From: Himantopus leucocephalus | Lineage: Eukaryota; Chordata; Aves; Charadriiformes; Recurvirostridae | Assembly: GCA_003993805.1 (NCBI GenBank) | Contig: RSEF01000003.1 | Span: forward strand, 89,700,457 to 89,764,456 | Direction: 5' to 3' | DNA: 64,000 bases | Shown here: in pieces, positions 35,253 through 56,570 of the stretch | Layout: every line of letters begins with the position of its first letter | Position numbering within the stretch: the first letter of the stretch is position 1 | Program-made: the position numbers and the translations under genes | Notes under the pieces: model-generated | The model's database searches: none | Told to the model about the DNA's origin: nothing | Seen by the model: only the letters and a program-made list of their open reading frames with translations

Positions 35253-35688
35253 CTTAAAAAAAAAATAAATAAATTGAAAAGAGAAACAACCACTCACCAT
35301 ATACTTCTTACACCCACCAAAAATGTTTTTTTTTAAATAAACATGAGGATGTTTTTAAATACAGCATGAATCAACACACATTTTTGAATTTCCTTCCACA
35401 GCTTAATATATTCCACTTCAACTCCTTAACGATAGGCCAAGGCAATTAGATATTCCCATTAGGTATGAGATACTGTCCACTATCTGGATGCCTCATTTTA
35501 ATGAATGGTAAAAAGGAGAAAAAAGATTGTTGGCTTTTAAAAAGTTATATTCTTTTTTAGCACAACCAGATACCACACAGTAGGAAAACAATTTGTCAAC
35601 TGAATTTTTTTAATCTAAGCATAATCTTATGGAAAGCAATGCTTAAGTATGTCTTCACTAAAAAAATTAATCCTCAAACATAACATTA

Positions 35689-35814
<126 letters not shown>

Positions 35815-36400
35815 CTATGAAAAAACAGTGTTGGATCCAAGAATTTATGTTACATAGTAACTAAGAAAAGATCCCAGAATCATAGAAGAAAGAAAATAGC
35901 GCTAATATTTAAAGATATGTTCAGACCCCCATCTGTTTCTTTTAGTAAAATAAAAGCTTTTACAGATTATCAAGCTGCACATAAGACAGATATAAAAATA
36001 CTGTGGTAGATCATATTTCTACAACAAATAACAGACAGTTATACTGGCAGCAATCCAAAGCAAGATGCTACCATACAGTGAAACCGTACCAACACAGTCT
36101 CGTGCATTCATGTTACAACAGGCTGGCACAGGACATCATAGCTCTGAAGACCCAAAAACCATAGGTTCCTTTTTTTACTGTTCTCAGACCACCATAGCAC
36201 ACCAGAAAGCATGCCCTCTAGACCTCCTCGACATTGTTGTAGCTCAGGAAAATAAGGCTTTGTCTGCTCTCTTGCTATCTTCTTAAGTCCTCATAATCCA
36301 TTCCACCCACCACCACCAAAAAGAAAACCCTCCCGCTCTCCATGACAGAATTTATCACTGAATCTCTGGTGACAGTAACAGACAACTGGAAAAATAATTA

Positions 36401-36607
<207 letters not shown>

Positions 36608-36687
36608 TCAGAATTCCTTACTCTGAAATACTGAGATCAGACCCTAAAATTAAAAAGAGCCTTTCCAGTTATTGCAAATTAGGACAC

Positions 36688-36737
36688 AAAAAAAAAAAAA
36701 AAAAAAAAAANAAAAAAAAAAAAAAAAAAAAAAAAAA
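36688..36737. repeat. Poly-A run of about 49 with one N
   Basis: Nearly pure A with N at 36711. It starts about 110 bp from the e9 acceptor, so in the transcript it is a poly-U tract upstream of that acceptor. Confidence 0.92.
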
Positions 36738-36956
36738 GAGCTCTAGGCCCAGGTAGGAAACAATCTTGCCAAGTTAGACTAACCTGTAAAAAGAAAGAAT
36801 AATGCTTCACTATCCTCAGTAGAAGTGAGATGCAGATGTTTTCGTACTTGTTTTTTAGATAATTAGAAACTATATTGATAATTGCCAGGGAAAGATATCT
36901 ACAAAAAAATTTTCAACTATTTATTTATGAGCTGCCTAATTACATAAAATCCATAG

Positions 36957-37050
36957 TTCAGTTTTATTCTGACATCTGTGTCCCTATACTTTCATAAGGG
37001 CTGTTCAGTTTTGTTCTGACATCTTTGTCCCTATACTTTCATAAGGGCTA
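36957..37050. repeat. 47-bp tandem duplication
   Basis: Two adjacent copies beginning TTCAGTTTT and ending ATAAGGGCT(G/A)T, period 47, differing at only about three positions (ATTCTG/GTTCTG, CTGTG/CTTTG and the last bases). A simple, fairly recent local duplication in the intron. Confidence 0.93.
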
Positions 37051-40000
37051 TAACTAAAACTGTAAGTCTGTAAGTTAATCAGTAACAAAATTTAAAAAAA
37101 ACCCATAGATAAGGGAGTGTGTTCCCATGGGGAAAGTTACATGCAATCCCAAAATAAGGATTCTTTTCAAACATTGTAAGAAGGGGCCTTTTAAGAGATG
37201 AGAATTTATTTATTACAAGCTTATATCCCAGTTTAGCAGTTAAAATAGCCAAACAAACAAAAGCAAAAAAAAAAACTAAAAACAAACAACAACCCCCACA
37301 CACCAGTCACAACTTCAAAGCCTATGAAGTACATGACAAAACCATGGGAATGTCAGGCAAGTATAACTACATATTTAGCTATACCTATAATAATATATAT
37401 CTACCTATTTCTTAAAGTCAGTATGACAGTGACATGCTTAGGATGCATATATTTCAAAGCACCTTTAACGACCTCATTTCCTGGATAAATACATTCTACA
37501 AGACTTTTTTTTTTTTTTTAAAAAAAACACACTTCAGATTAACAGGTAAGTGTAGCAAAACTAAAAAACAGCTACACTGTACACAGCTGAGGAAGGACCC
37601 TTAAACCAGGACAGACCCGTAGAAATCTCCAGAATAAGACAATTCATACAAGGATACAGCCTTAAGGAAGTGTTTAAGAAACAACGTGAAAGTAGTATGA
37701 AAAATGAACTTTCGGCTTTATGGTATGATTGCAAATTGCACTTAGATCCTAATCATGTTGCCAAGGAATTCAAAAGCAAAAGTCCCACTAATCTGAACAG
37801 AATCAGACCAGAACAGAATCAGATTGTCAAAGATCAAAACTCTCCAAGGGATTTTTACATGCCAATAAAAAAATATAAATACAAAGGGGGAAAAAATTCA
37901 ATTGAAATACTGATAGCCCCTTGACCAGACAGTATCAAAATTTCATGCATGAAAAGAAGGCCTACAATTTAGATCAACTATGGGTACACAAAGGCTTTGA
38001 ACAACACTGTACCGTGACATACAGATATATCCAATGTTAAAAGTAAATCAAAAGAAGAGGTTTTTAGGGAGAGAGCCTTTGCTAACCAAACTGATAAAAT
38101 CGGCAGGGAGGAACACGAAGAAATAATGTCAAGATTTTTATCACACCAATCCTCTTTGTCATCAAGAATACAGGATGATGGCTGTATGCCGAAAGCTCTT
38201 ATGCTTTTTCTAAGTATTTCAATCAGTTGGCTTAATAAAACAGACCACTTCTCCCCTTATAGCACTCTATATTACTTTTCCCCATATACCTTGCCTCTCA
38301 CATCCTTGGACCACCAGCACTACAACAACAATTAGTAATAATCAAAGGATAGATTGTCCAGCTAAGGTGGTGGATAACCAGTGATGGCACTTCTCCAGTG
38401 TGCAGCAAATCAACGTTTGAAAAAATACCTCTTATCTGAACTGTTTACGGAAGCCTTATATACAAGGTTTGAGATGTCACCGCTGCAAAACTGCCCTGTC
38501 GCCCCCTCCAGGTAGCTTCTGTACACGGGAGTACAAAGAACTGGCAGGTCAGAAAAGGAAAATTTAATGCTACACAGCTTACCCATATTGCATCATTTCC
38601 TTCACTTCCCAGGATTCATAAGCACTACATTAACTCAAATTTATTATTTCTGTATTTTTTCAAGGATGGTACTTCCAATGCAGAAACGCGAGACTGAGGG
38701 AGATCACTTTCTACTGTGACTGGTAAGTCAGGGAACTAGAGACTCCGTTCATTAAGGACACCTGCAGCTACATTACATTAGATAGTAATTAGCTTTAACA
38801 CACAATCTTGTCTTCCACTAAGTATCTCCTGACTTATCTTAAGGTAACGAGTACTGACAGAAATCTTCTCTTATAAATAGAAGGAAGGTACCTTTACATT
38901 CCATTCTGATACGTTTAAGAGATCAGAATACTAATTCCCACATGTCAGCTGCAGGCCCATTATATAATACAATACACTAAAATCATTTATGCTTTCAATT
39001 TATTTTTTTTAAACAACACACCAAACAGTCATACTTCTAGAGCATGTATTTATAAAATGGTCCTGTTTTTCAAAAATAACAAATTCTGCCATTTTTAAGT
39101 AGAATTCCAGAGACTGCACAAAACCTTACTGTTATTTTAAATTTCACAGTATGCAGCAGAAACTCATGGAAAGAAAATATAACCCTGCAATGCATTTTGC
39201 ACAGCTGAAAGTACAGAACCACAAAATAATGCTGAAATTGCACTGAGCCAGTGGAGATACAGAAGAGCCCTATTACAGAACTGACATTCAGAATGAGTAA
39301 GTTCCTTCTCGTGAACTTGCTTTCCCTCAGCTCCTCTAGTCTGCACAGTGACAAAGGAATCTCTTTCCTCTTCCTGTTCAGACAAGAAACAGGAGAAGAT
39401 ATATTTTCCTTCCTCCATTTCACCTTCTCCCCCTCTCCTCCCTCCATCAGCTACTTGTAAGGAACAGGGAAGAAATTTTTCCAATTTCTAAGCTATTTGG
39501 ATAAGGCTGCAACAAAACCCCTTGTTTGGTCTTTGTGCCGATCTCTTCAGCAAGGTTTCCAGCGATCCACGGAGTCTGAGGTCTAGGGGAAATCACTCTC
39601 ATGGGCTAGACTTATCCTGTGGACAATTTCATGCAGTGCCCAAACATTTTCCAGAACAAATAAAATGCAATTAAAACATGTATAGTTTGCCCATAGTTGA
39701 CAACAATTAAGGGAGACAGAGCAGGTGAAACAATACCCATCAGCCACTGTCATCCAATACGGTTACTGTTTCACAAATAAAATGGCCTGGATGAAATAGG
39801 ATGAAATACTTTTTCACCTAGTGAAAAGTAAAGAATATATGCAGCACATCTGTAAGTTGAGAAAAGCTGAAGTTCCAAAAACTGCAGAAAAACAATTTTT
39901 TTAAAAAACACAATGTTTTTCCAACAGAGGCTTCAGTACCACCACCCCCAAAAAATGCATTTTGGTAGAAAACGTACTCCAAAAGAAGCTGGAGGACCTG

Positions 40001-43000
40001 AAATTATTAAGTTAAATTTTTCACACTGTAAAATAAATTACTTTGTGATGACAGAGCCCTTTTTGAAAGTCGTCTTGGAAAGGAATAAACAAACTAGGAT
40101 AGTAGTACAGTGCATTTACAGTGCATCTACAGTACCAGATTTTGAATACTAACACTAATTTCTCTCTGTAAACACACTTTACATGGATGGCAAAAACATC
40201 AGCCGACAAGATGATCATTCTACTCTTTTGGGGAGACTAATAAGGGCAGACAAACCTAGTGCAGCTGTCAAGCCTCCCTGGCAGTCCACTGCACATTAGT
40301 ATTTAATTAAATTCACAGAGATAGCATTTAGCATCACCCTCCTACTGTTCTTTGTTGGCTCCATTGTGACCAGCAGAACAAAGCCTTTGTTATACTCTGA
40401 GCACAGTGATTTCAGCTGAGCTATTTATTCACTGTGACCTATTAGGACTCACATGATCTACTTGCACACAAAAGGTCCCTAAGAAAGAGAGAGAGAAATG
40501 AGTAGCTCTTTGGGTTGCTGGAACAAAATAAAACAATGTACTTGTCAAAACTCTAATATTGATAGCAATCAAATAGTTTCTAAACTACACTACCACAGAA
40601 AAACCTGGTGGCTATTTAATAAATATCCAAAACAGTCCAATCCACTTTCCTTGTATATGCAGTAAGCCACACAAGAAGAAGATATTAGTGTATTTATTAG
40701 CCTATGTTTCCTTTTAGCTGCACAAGTTCAGAAAAGGCTAGAGAAAGAGGTTTAATGCATTAATCCTTTGAGGTGGTGGAAGGAGCCCTCTGAATCGTTT
40801 TTGCCATCCACAAAATAAAACACTGGGGAAAAAATAAATCTGCTGGCACAAAAACATAGCTCCTTGTGTTTGCAGACTTTTGAAACGGTACACTGCTAAC
40901 GCCCCAGGCTTATCAGGATAAATATGCTGAACAGAAAATCTTTACACTCCTAATCCAAAGTGAATTTGAAGCTGTAACAAAAATTGTATTTGTTCTTAAA
41001 AAACCTTCCTCGACAGGGTCACTTGAGATGTGGTGAAAGGGAAGCAGTATGTAACGATACACCTTTGCTTTAGTGATTGATATGTCTCACCGAACATTCT
41101 CAAAAGGGAACTATACAGACACGCTTTATCTCTATGTTATATGTACAACAGCAAAAATTAATCTGTTCTCAGAGGCTGAGTCAACTGCTCAATGAGAGCA
41201 TTTCCAGTGAGGTGCCACCTGAATCTGACATGTATGTGATTTGTTGAAACCCCTTCTGCTTCTAGTTACTATTTTCACTAAATAGGAATGAGGAAAGTAA
41301 GGGCATTTTCAAAAAACAGTCTGGTAATACTGAACTAAGAAAGCAGAAAATCGTGGTAACAAGATCAGCACACAAAATTGTTTTCACAAATTGAAGATAT
41401 GATCTACAAATCCACAAGATAGATTTCGGTAAAGGGAAGCATGTGGTGGTACACTTAGGGAGAATTCAAAAATTCAAATGCAAGATGGAGAATAACCAGG
41501 CAAGCAGCAAGTCAACAGAGAAAGATCATCAGTTAACGTGGATCATGAGGTGAATTAAATCCAAAATGTTCCTAACTTTCAAAACCTGCAGTTCTCATAC
41601 TGCCGTGAGTTAATGAGTACCACCTGTACAATATAATATATCATTTTCTACTCTAATGTTATCCATAATACTGATAAAGGTTCTCCTGGATGAATATTTC
41701 AAAGATTTTGCTGTCAATTTAGACATGGTCTGGAAGTGAACAAACAGTAAAACTTGGAAAATACTGGCCACTGGAAGCACTTTGTCCTGCAAGACCCATG
41801 TCTTCCTACATGTAAAGGTTGTTATGAAGAGAAAAATTATTTGTAATTTTCCGTATCAGCTGATAAGGCAGAAAGATGATAGTGACTAAGAGTCCCCAAT
41901 TTCTAATAACTGGGGGTGAGAGTAGGAATTTATAATCACTTTCCAGAAATGCACTACTGGAAATATTATGAAGCAATCTAGATCTTGAGCTTTTAACTGA
42001 AGACAGAATAACCCCTCCCCAATCATTACTTACCATTTGTCACCGCATTATAACTTTTTCCATGGTAGTCACTATGAAGTTCTAACTTGTGAACATCCCT
42101 TCTTTCAAAGTACAGAAATAAGCAGGTCACCAAGAAGTCTACTTGTTTTGTCTATCTAGAAATATCCCTCAAAGGTCGGCTATTTGGTAATAATGTATTA
42201 CTGGAACAACAGCCCACACCCATGCTAAACTTTAGACTCCTTAATATGAATTAATTCAGAAGAGTTTCTGCGTTCCCCTAAAAGAACATGATGTTCAAAC
42301 AGCACAGGCTGTCACTGATGGTTTATTACGCTCAGATTTTGGCCAGGAAGATCAGTTTCACCCCGAAGATCAGGAAGCAGGCAACAAACAGTATTTCCAC
42401 TACAGCTATTCTCTTTTAATTATTAGTTAGAATTAGGTATAGTTCAAGATTACTTCTCTTGCACAGAATGAGCTCCTGACCAGTGGAAACCTTCATTACT
42501 CAAATCCACTACATCCCTCTAGGACTAAAAAAGCCAATGCTCTCAAGTGCTCAAAGATCAACTTTTCACCTCATAAGTCTGACATGACCTAAGCATGCTT
42601 TAACTAACACCTGCCACCTTTACTGGTCACAGTGACATACCAAGGTTAAATCAATCAGCTGTTACTTTGTTTCAGTCCACAAGTTTATGAAATGTTAACA
42701 AATACTTCATACTAAAAGACACAAATATAAGTAATAGTAATACATTTCAAAAGACATAAAATATGCGAGGAACTTATATAAACCACATTAATGCAGATAA
42801 TTAATTATGGCTTTCATATATTAAATTTCTGGTGTAATGTGATAAAGCTGTATTTCTGATTCCCTAAAACAATATGATTTTTTCCATAAGTCAATAAGAA
42901 GTATCCATGCATTCTTCCAATGAGTGAAGTGAATATTAATTAGTTTCCTAATTAAGAGATTGATGCATTCAGCTAAATATTACTTTTAATGTGCTCGACA

Positions 43001-44439
43001 GTGTTTAGCCCAAGTTCAGTTTTTGATGCAGTGTTGTCTCTAACTCCAGAAAATATAGAACACAGAAAACCAAATGTTAAAACACAATTCAGTTGCAAAC
43101 AGCTTAGCTAGCATCCCTGACAGCTTGGGTGCTAGAAGGATCAATCTCAACGTGAGAAAATTTGTGGTGGAACCTAGAGGTTTTTTTGTAAACAAAAGGC
43201 AACTGTAGTGAAATCATTTTCATAAAACTCAGTTTCACAAGAGTCATAACTTCCAGAGTATTGAAATGTTGTCATCAGTATCATGTTTAAACATGTTCTT
43301 TGCAATTATTCCTTCTCCATGTGTGTATAGAAAGAAATCACGACCCTACTTCTGTGTCTGGGAAGTTAAATTTATAATAGCTTCTTGTCAAAATGTAAGC
43401 TAATGAAAAGCTAATGAAAAAAAAAAGGGATAATCACTCTTTTTTTAAGTTTATTGTTTACTTCAATAGTGACGTGTTCTTAATAGCTAAAGAAAAAACC
43501 CCCAACTTTCTCTTAAATTTATCCTGTTCCACTATTTTTTATGTTTCTATGACACAATAGTAACTTTGCAATCAAGGTTAAATGTTTACCAGCAACAGCA
43601 AGAAGCAGCATGTTTCTGGATTACCATTTTCTGTGGTGTTTTTAAAGCTGACACTTGATTTCAGAAACATTAGATGTGGCAAACACAGGGACACTGATCA
43701 CCCAGAAACTAAGAAGGGTGGATATACACTACCCTCTGCTTAGAGCATCCCAGACCTAATATCACAGGGCAGCAGTCATGGGAGCACTGAGCAGCCCACA
43801 TGACAAGAAAGATGCATCCCAGTATCTTCCAAAATAGTTAGGCACAGTATCAACATTCCTCCATACCATTATCTGTTAAATCTGTGAGCATATCTCATTT
43901 TCTGTGCAGGTTATGGATTTAACAGACCGACTGCTATACTTTCTTTGCCCAAACAGCGTACTCACTGACACGTGAGAGGTTTATAAAATGTGATAGTGAC
44001 TTATTCAAAGCTGTTCTTTTCCTGAAAAAAAGGCCATTTTACTCAGACATTGTACAACTGCAACTCTTCCAAATAAAAATAATAAAAAAAACCCTCTAAT
44101 GACCTAACAAGAACGAAAAAATCAGGCCTGAGCACCTGAAAACATGCATTTGGATCAACTGGTTTAAAGAAGATAAATAAATAAATAGATGAAAACCTTG
44201 TTAAAAATGTAATCTCAAAATTAATGCCTGGATGATGGAAAAACATAGCACGTTGTTTCTGTTTTGAAGTGACCAACAATGTAACCCTGCCGGTCTTCTG
44301 CACTCTCATATTTTTTTGTAATACCTCGGGTTTGGCGCTCGTATTTTGTAACTATTAAGTAAGCATTCTACATAGCTGCACTTAGCGCTGACTGCAACTC
44401 AGCTCATACTTGCGAGCAGCCAAGCGGGAGTTTGAGACC

Positions 44440-45070
44440 ACTTTTCCCTTTTCCCCGTGGGTAAGAAGACGGACCGAGCCAGCGTCAGGAGGCAGATCCC
44501 GACGGCCGCGGGCGGCGGTTGGGGACACGGGTTACCTCAGCCCGCGGGGGCCGGGCCTGGCGGGCTCAGCGGCTCCCAGCCCCCGCCCACACCCACCGTC
44601 AACACACCGGTGGGCAGCCCCGGGCGGTCCGTTTCAACGGCGTCCCCCGTGTGCCCCCCTCCCGCCCCCCTCACGGCGGCCGCCGTTGTGGGCGGGGAGC
44701 GCGCGGGACTCACTTGATGACCGTTCCTTTGGCGCCCCCTGCCGTGGTGAGCATGACGCGCGTGGTGAGGCTGCCGCGCAGGTCCTCCTCGTCCAGCCCC
44801 AGCAGCGCCGCGCAGCACTCCAGCGCCGGTTGGCTCCGCGGCCGCAGCGCGCAGCCCCCTGCGGGACAGACACCGCCGCAAGGCAGCCGAGTTAGTCCCC
44901 CGCTCCCGCGGCGGCCCGGCCCGGCCCGGCCCGGTTCGGTTCGGCTGCCACACGGGCGCGCACCCCCCTCACCCCCCGCCACACACACACCCTCCGCCCC
45001 GCCCGCTCGCCATTCCAAAGCGTGCTCTTCCAACGGCAACGCAACGGCTGCCAGTTGGGACTGTTATGGA
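44440..45070. promoter_or_regulatory. Internal CpG-rich island around exon e8
   Basis: Roughly 630 bp of very high G+C with dense CpG sites (many gcg, cgc, ccgg, cggc), sharply different from AT-rich introns on both sides. It includes a (GGCCC)-type pentanucleotide run at about 44913-44934 passing into ggttcggttcgg, and GC-box-like gggcgg near 44691. It could be an intragenic CpG island with promoter activity or a site of GC-biased gene conversion. The sequence alone cannot separate these. Boundaries are by eye. Confidence 0.6.
44714..44858 (-). CDS. MYO6: MYO6 exon e8: GC-rich, divergent exon with TEDS threonine (about residues 360-408)
   Basis: Reads [16 protein letters not shown], then [18 protein letters not shown] and [15 protein letters not shown]. 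It is recognised as MYO6 by the [18 protein letters not shown] and GTVIK blocks. The Thr of GTVIK is the TEDS-position threonine (T405 in human) in the actin-binding cardiomyopathy loop, and it is kept. The acceptor is cccgcag and the donor GTGAGT; 145 nt with phases that fit e9. Third codon positions are about 90% G/C and about 13 of 49 residues differ from human, unlike every neighbouring exon. It sits inside a CpG-rich island. Confidence 0.93.
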
Positions 45071-45288
45071 AAATTGGGGGTGGGGAGGTGGGGGGTGGAA
45101 TGTTGAAGTGGCGACGGTCTTGCCGTGACGACTAGAAACAACGTCAACTTTGAAGGAATTAAAGTTTGCCTCTGGAAATTACTTTGTATCTTAAATGTGA
45201 AGAGTCAGTTCTCAAAAACAAGGAAACCCCCAAAACAAAACCAAACCACACACACAAAAAACCCCAAAAAACAAAAAAACAAAACCCA

Positions 45289-45388
45289 NNNNNNNNNNNN
45301 NNNNNNNNNNNNNNNNNNNNNNNNNNNNNNNNNNNNNNNNNNNNNNNNNNNNNNNNNNNNNNNNNNNNNNNNNNNNNNNNNNNNNNNN
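45289..45388. other. Assembly gap (100 N) probably hiding a MYO6 exon
   Basis: Exactly 100 consecutive N, the usual placeholder for a gap of unknown size. It lies between e7 and e8. Those exons leave about 60 residues of the motor unencoded (about 300-359, end of insert-1 to the HLGNIDF region), and the phase rule requires a missing coding length of 3n+1. The bases flanking the gap on the left (45223-45288) are an A/C-rich low-complexity tract. That the exon is in the gap is inference. Confidence 0.85.
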
Positions 45389-45795
45389 GAAGTGAAGTTG
45401 CACTAATGTTTTATAAAACAGTTTGGAGCATCACTTCAAAAATCCAGACAGTAAAAATGGCTCTGGAAAAAACTACTGCTTCTGACCTATTCCTCGCAGT
45501 AGTAAGATTTAAAAAGAAGATGACAGAAAGTCTTGGACTGATTTTTGTTTTCCACAGAAGACAAGCTCTATCATTAAGTCTTATATAAGAATGAAAAGGA
45601 AACAATTTTATATACTGTTCCATTTGGGAATTTAAGATTAATATTAAAATGCATTTCTAGGACTGAACTCCAAAACCAGAGTTCTGAACATACCAGCTTT
45701 GACAGTACCCATTTAGACCTATAAAGATGTGTAAAATGAACATTTCATTCCACACTGTAAAACTATAATCATCATTTTCAACTCTATCTGCATTA

Positions 45796-54261
<8,466 letters not shown>

Positions 54262-54865
54262 TTAAAAAATTAAAATTAAAAAAAATTGAAGTGTTAAAAT
54301 TTGATCAATAAACTACCAAAAAGAAAGAGAGAACAAATACGTACTAATTATTCAGTGAACTTATTGAGAATAAGGAAAAATATTACCTATCAGGAATAAT
54401 CAATTTTTCAAACTGTACTGGATATACTTTGGTGGAACTTACAATGAAGTACTTAAATATCACATAACACTGCAAAGTATTTGAATCAATACTGTAAGAA
54501 ATTCAGAGACAAACACTGAAAATTATTCAGTTATGTTCTTCTACAGCAAGTAGGTAAATAACTGATACATAAACTACACGAGACAACACATGATTTGACA
54601 CTTCCCAATGAGTTGTTATTCATAAAATCTAAACTACCCATTTATCCCACAGACAAAAGTGCCACTTAAATGTCATGCATGCAACATGTTAGATTGATTA
54701 GTGAATTAAAAAAAACGTATTAGACAAGTGTGTTGATTTCAAAAACAATTTTAAAATGCCCTTTCAAATTAGGTGAATTAAATGATTGAGTGATTTTATT
54801 GCTTACTGGCTGGGGTTTTCACATGCTTTAAAGCCCATACAGAAAGAGTGGCACCAATCTAAAGC

Positions 54866-54890
54866 ATATATATATATATACACACACACA
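54866..54890. repeat. (TA)n(CA)n microsatellite
   Basis: Compound dinucleotide repeat, about seven TA units followed by five to six CA units. Likely length-polymorphic. Confidence 0.9.
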
Positions 54891-55913
54891 TCATGCACAG
54901 CTTAAGCAGTTTGAAAATGATTAGTAGTTATGAAACACAAGGCCTCTGAAAGACTGTATTTACTAGCTCTGAAGATCAAAGACAACCGTTTTACTGAATT
55001 GTGCTAACAATAAACCACTGAAAAGATCTGCAAGATTTTTTTAAGGCTTTTAAAAACTAAAAAAACATGCATGGGAAACTAAGTGAGCAGAAACTCAGAT
55101 TTAAAGCTCCACTGACAACCATCTACAATCTGTTCCTACAAAAATTAAAGAATGAATAATTAACTACAATGGTTGGATAAATTATGGGTGATAATGCATC
55201 ATTTATTAAGACAACATCGGCATTAACTTCTTTTGTTTTGGCTAGGTTTTCATTTTTTAATACTTAAAGCTTATGAAAATGCAAATCTCACTTTCAAAAT
55301 GACTTGTTAAGAGATCTTTGATAATCTTATGTAAAATACCTGAATAGTTAACAGTTTTGAAGAAAAGATTATGAATAAAAACAAATTGCAAGAGGTCTTT
55401 CAGATAGGTTAAAGGTTCCTCTAGTAATACGTATGATGCAAGCGTGCTCATTAAAATTGTGCCTAAAAAAACGTCAAAATTCATGCATCAGATGCTGTTT
55501 TAGATTAAAAAACTCAAACTTTTCTAAGAATACCTACAAGTACCAATTGATTTTATGGCATACTGCGTCAGGCATTATCCAACTCTTGGTCATTTTCTGA
55601 GTTCCTTTAGCACACAGTGGATTTCACTAAGGAATTGGTTTAAGCAAACCTACAGCGACAAGAGATTAAAGCCTGCAGTAGTTCTCTTGAATAATCCAGT
55701 GTCTTGAATTTGCAAACAGAAAAATTAAAGCAAAAGGAAAAGTAAACATTTTTAGTTTAAGAAAAAGACAGAGAGTAATGAGATTCCAAAATAAGTCTAC
55801 TATATGCTGTAGAAGACTAAAACTGACATATAAGGCCTTATTAGATTGGCTGAGGGCTGTTTGAGATATTTATGTTTTCTCAAAAAGTTCAGTTAAGGGC
55901 TGCATGCAACATT

Positions 55914-55975
55914 AAAGAGGCTCAACTGGATGATCAACACAGTCTCTTCTGACCTGATTTGGGAGCCTATTATAA
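55914..55975 (+). mobile_element. Possible degraded CR1/LINE 3' fragment
   Basis: GGCTCAACTGGATGATCAAC, then GTCTCTTCTGACCTGATTT, resembles the 3' section of old amniote CR1/L2-type LINEs (ctGGATGA.C...GGTCCCTTCCAACC). Diverged, and no terminal octamer is preserved; tentative. Confidence 0.35.
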
Positions 55976-56514
55976 AGATAGACACAATGAAAGTGTTAAT
56001 CCTAACTATGTGCTTTCTGACAAAAAGACATACAGAAAATGACGCAGAACCATAATTTAAAAGAACTTCCCTGCTTTATTTGACTTTGAGAACTTTATAG
56101 TGAGGAGGAGGAATTACTCTTTCCAGGTACTAAGAAATAGTAATGAGAACATTATCTTGTTTTTGCAGATTTCATACAGCATAAAATCCAATCTTTGGTA
56201 CACATGTGTGTGAAGTTCAACTCAAACATACACTTAAAATATTTTCCTAGATCAAGGACTATGTGACACTATACTAAATAAAAATAAAGTGAATCACAAA
56301 TAAAAAATATGTTTTCAGAATTTAGGATCAAAGTAAACTACCAGTAAATGATGCCCTAGGAAGTCTGACAGTATTTCCATCCTAGCTTTTATTTAGTTAT
56401 TGTTGACTGACATTTCAAATTTGACAAAAAAAAAAAAGCAAACCAAAACCAAAAACCCACAAAACACCAAACCAACCATTGGAACCTTTAATTCAATTAA
56501 AGAAAATGCAATAC

Positions 56515-56570
56515 CTTCTACAATTCTATCATCAATATCTTGGCCAGAACCATAGGATTCTGTCAAATAC
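56515..56570 (-). CDS. MYO6: MYO6 exon e4: short motor exon (about residues 166-184)
   Basis: A 56-nt exon encoding YLTESYGSGQDIDDRIVE, the helix and loop between the P-loop and switch I (loop 1 region). The acceptor is tttacag and the donor GTATTG. Phases join e3 (Arg codon split AG|G) and e5 (Ala codon split G|CA). One change from human (GTGQ to GSGQ) is seen. Confidence 0.96.

Noticed and set aside
35874..35940. AGAATCATAGAA followed by a TTTAAAGATAT...CAGACCCCC pattern, reminiscent of a reversed CR1 3' end
   Set aside because: Only the first dozen bases and scattered words fit; too short and diverged to call a CR1 fragment.
39070..39484. Minus-strand open frames of 106 and 125 codons with Glu/Gly-rich N-terminus
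   Set aside because: No recognisable domain, two frames overlap in low-complexity purine-rich sequence, and they lie inside a MYO6 intron; most likely chance.
44410..45106. Several long overlapping open frames on both strands in the GC island
   Set aside because: High GC removes stop codons by chance. Only the minus-strand segment 44714-44858 matches a protein family and has splice sites; the others are Pro/Arg/Gly-rich shadows.
45223..45288. A/C-rich sequence before the gap considered as a retroposon tail
   Set aside because: It is mixed low-complexity sequence without a recognisable element body or target duplication.
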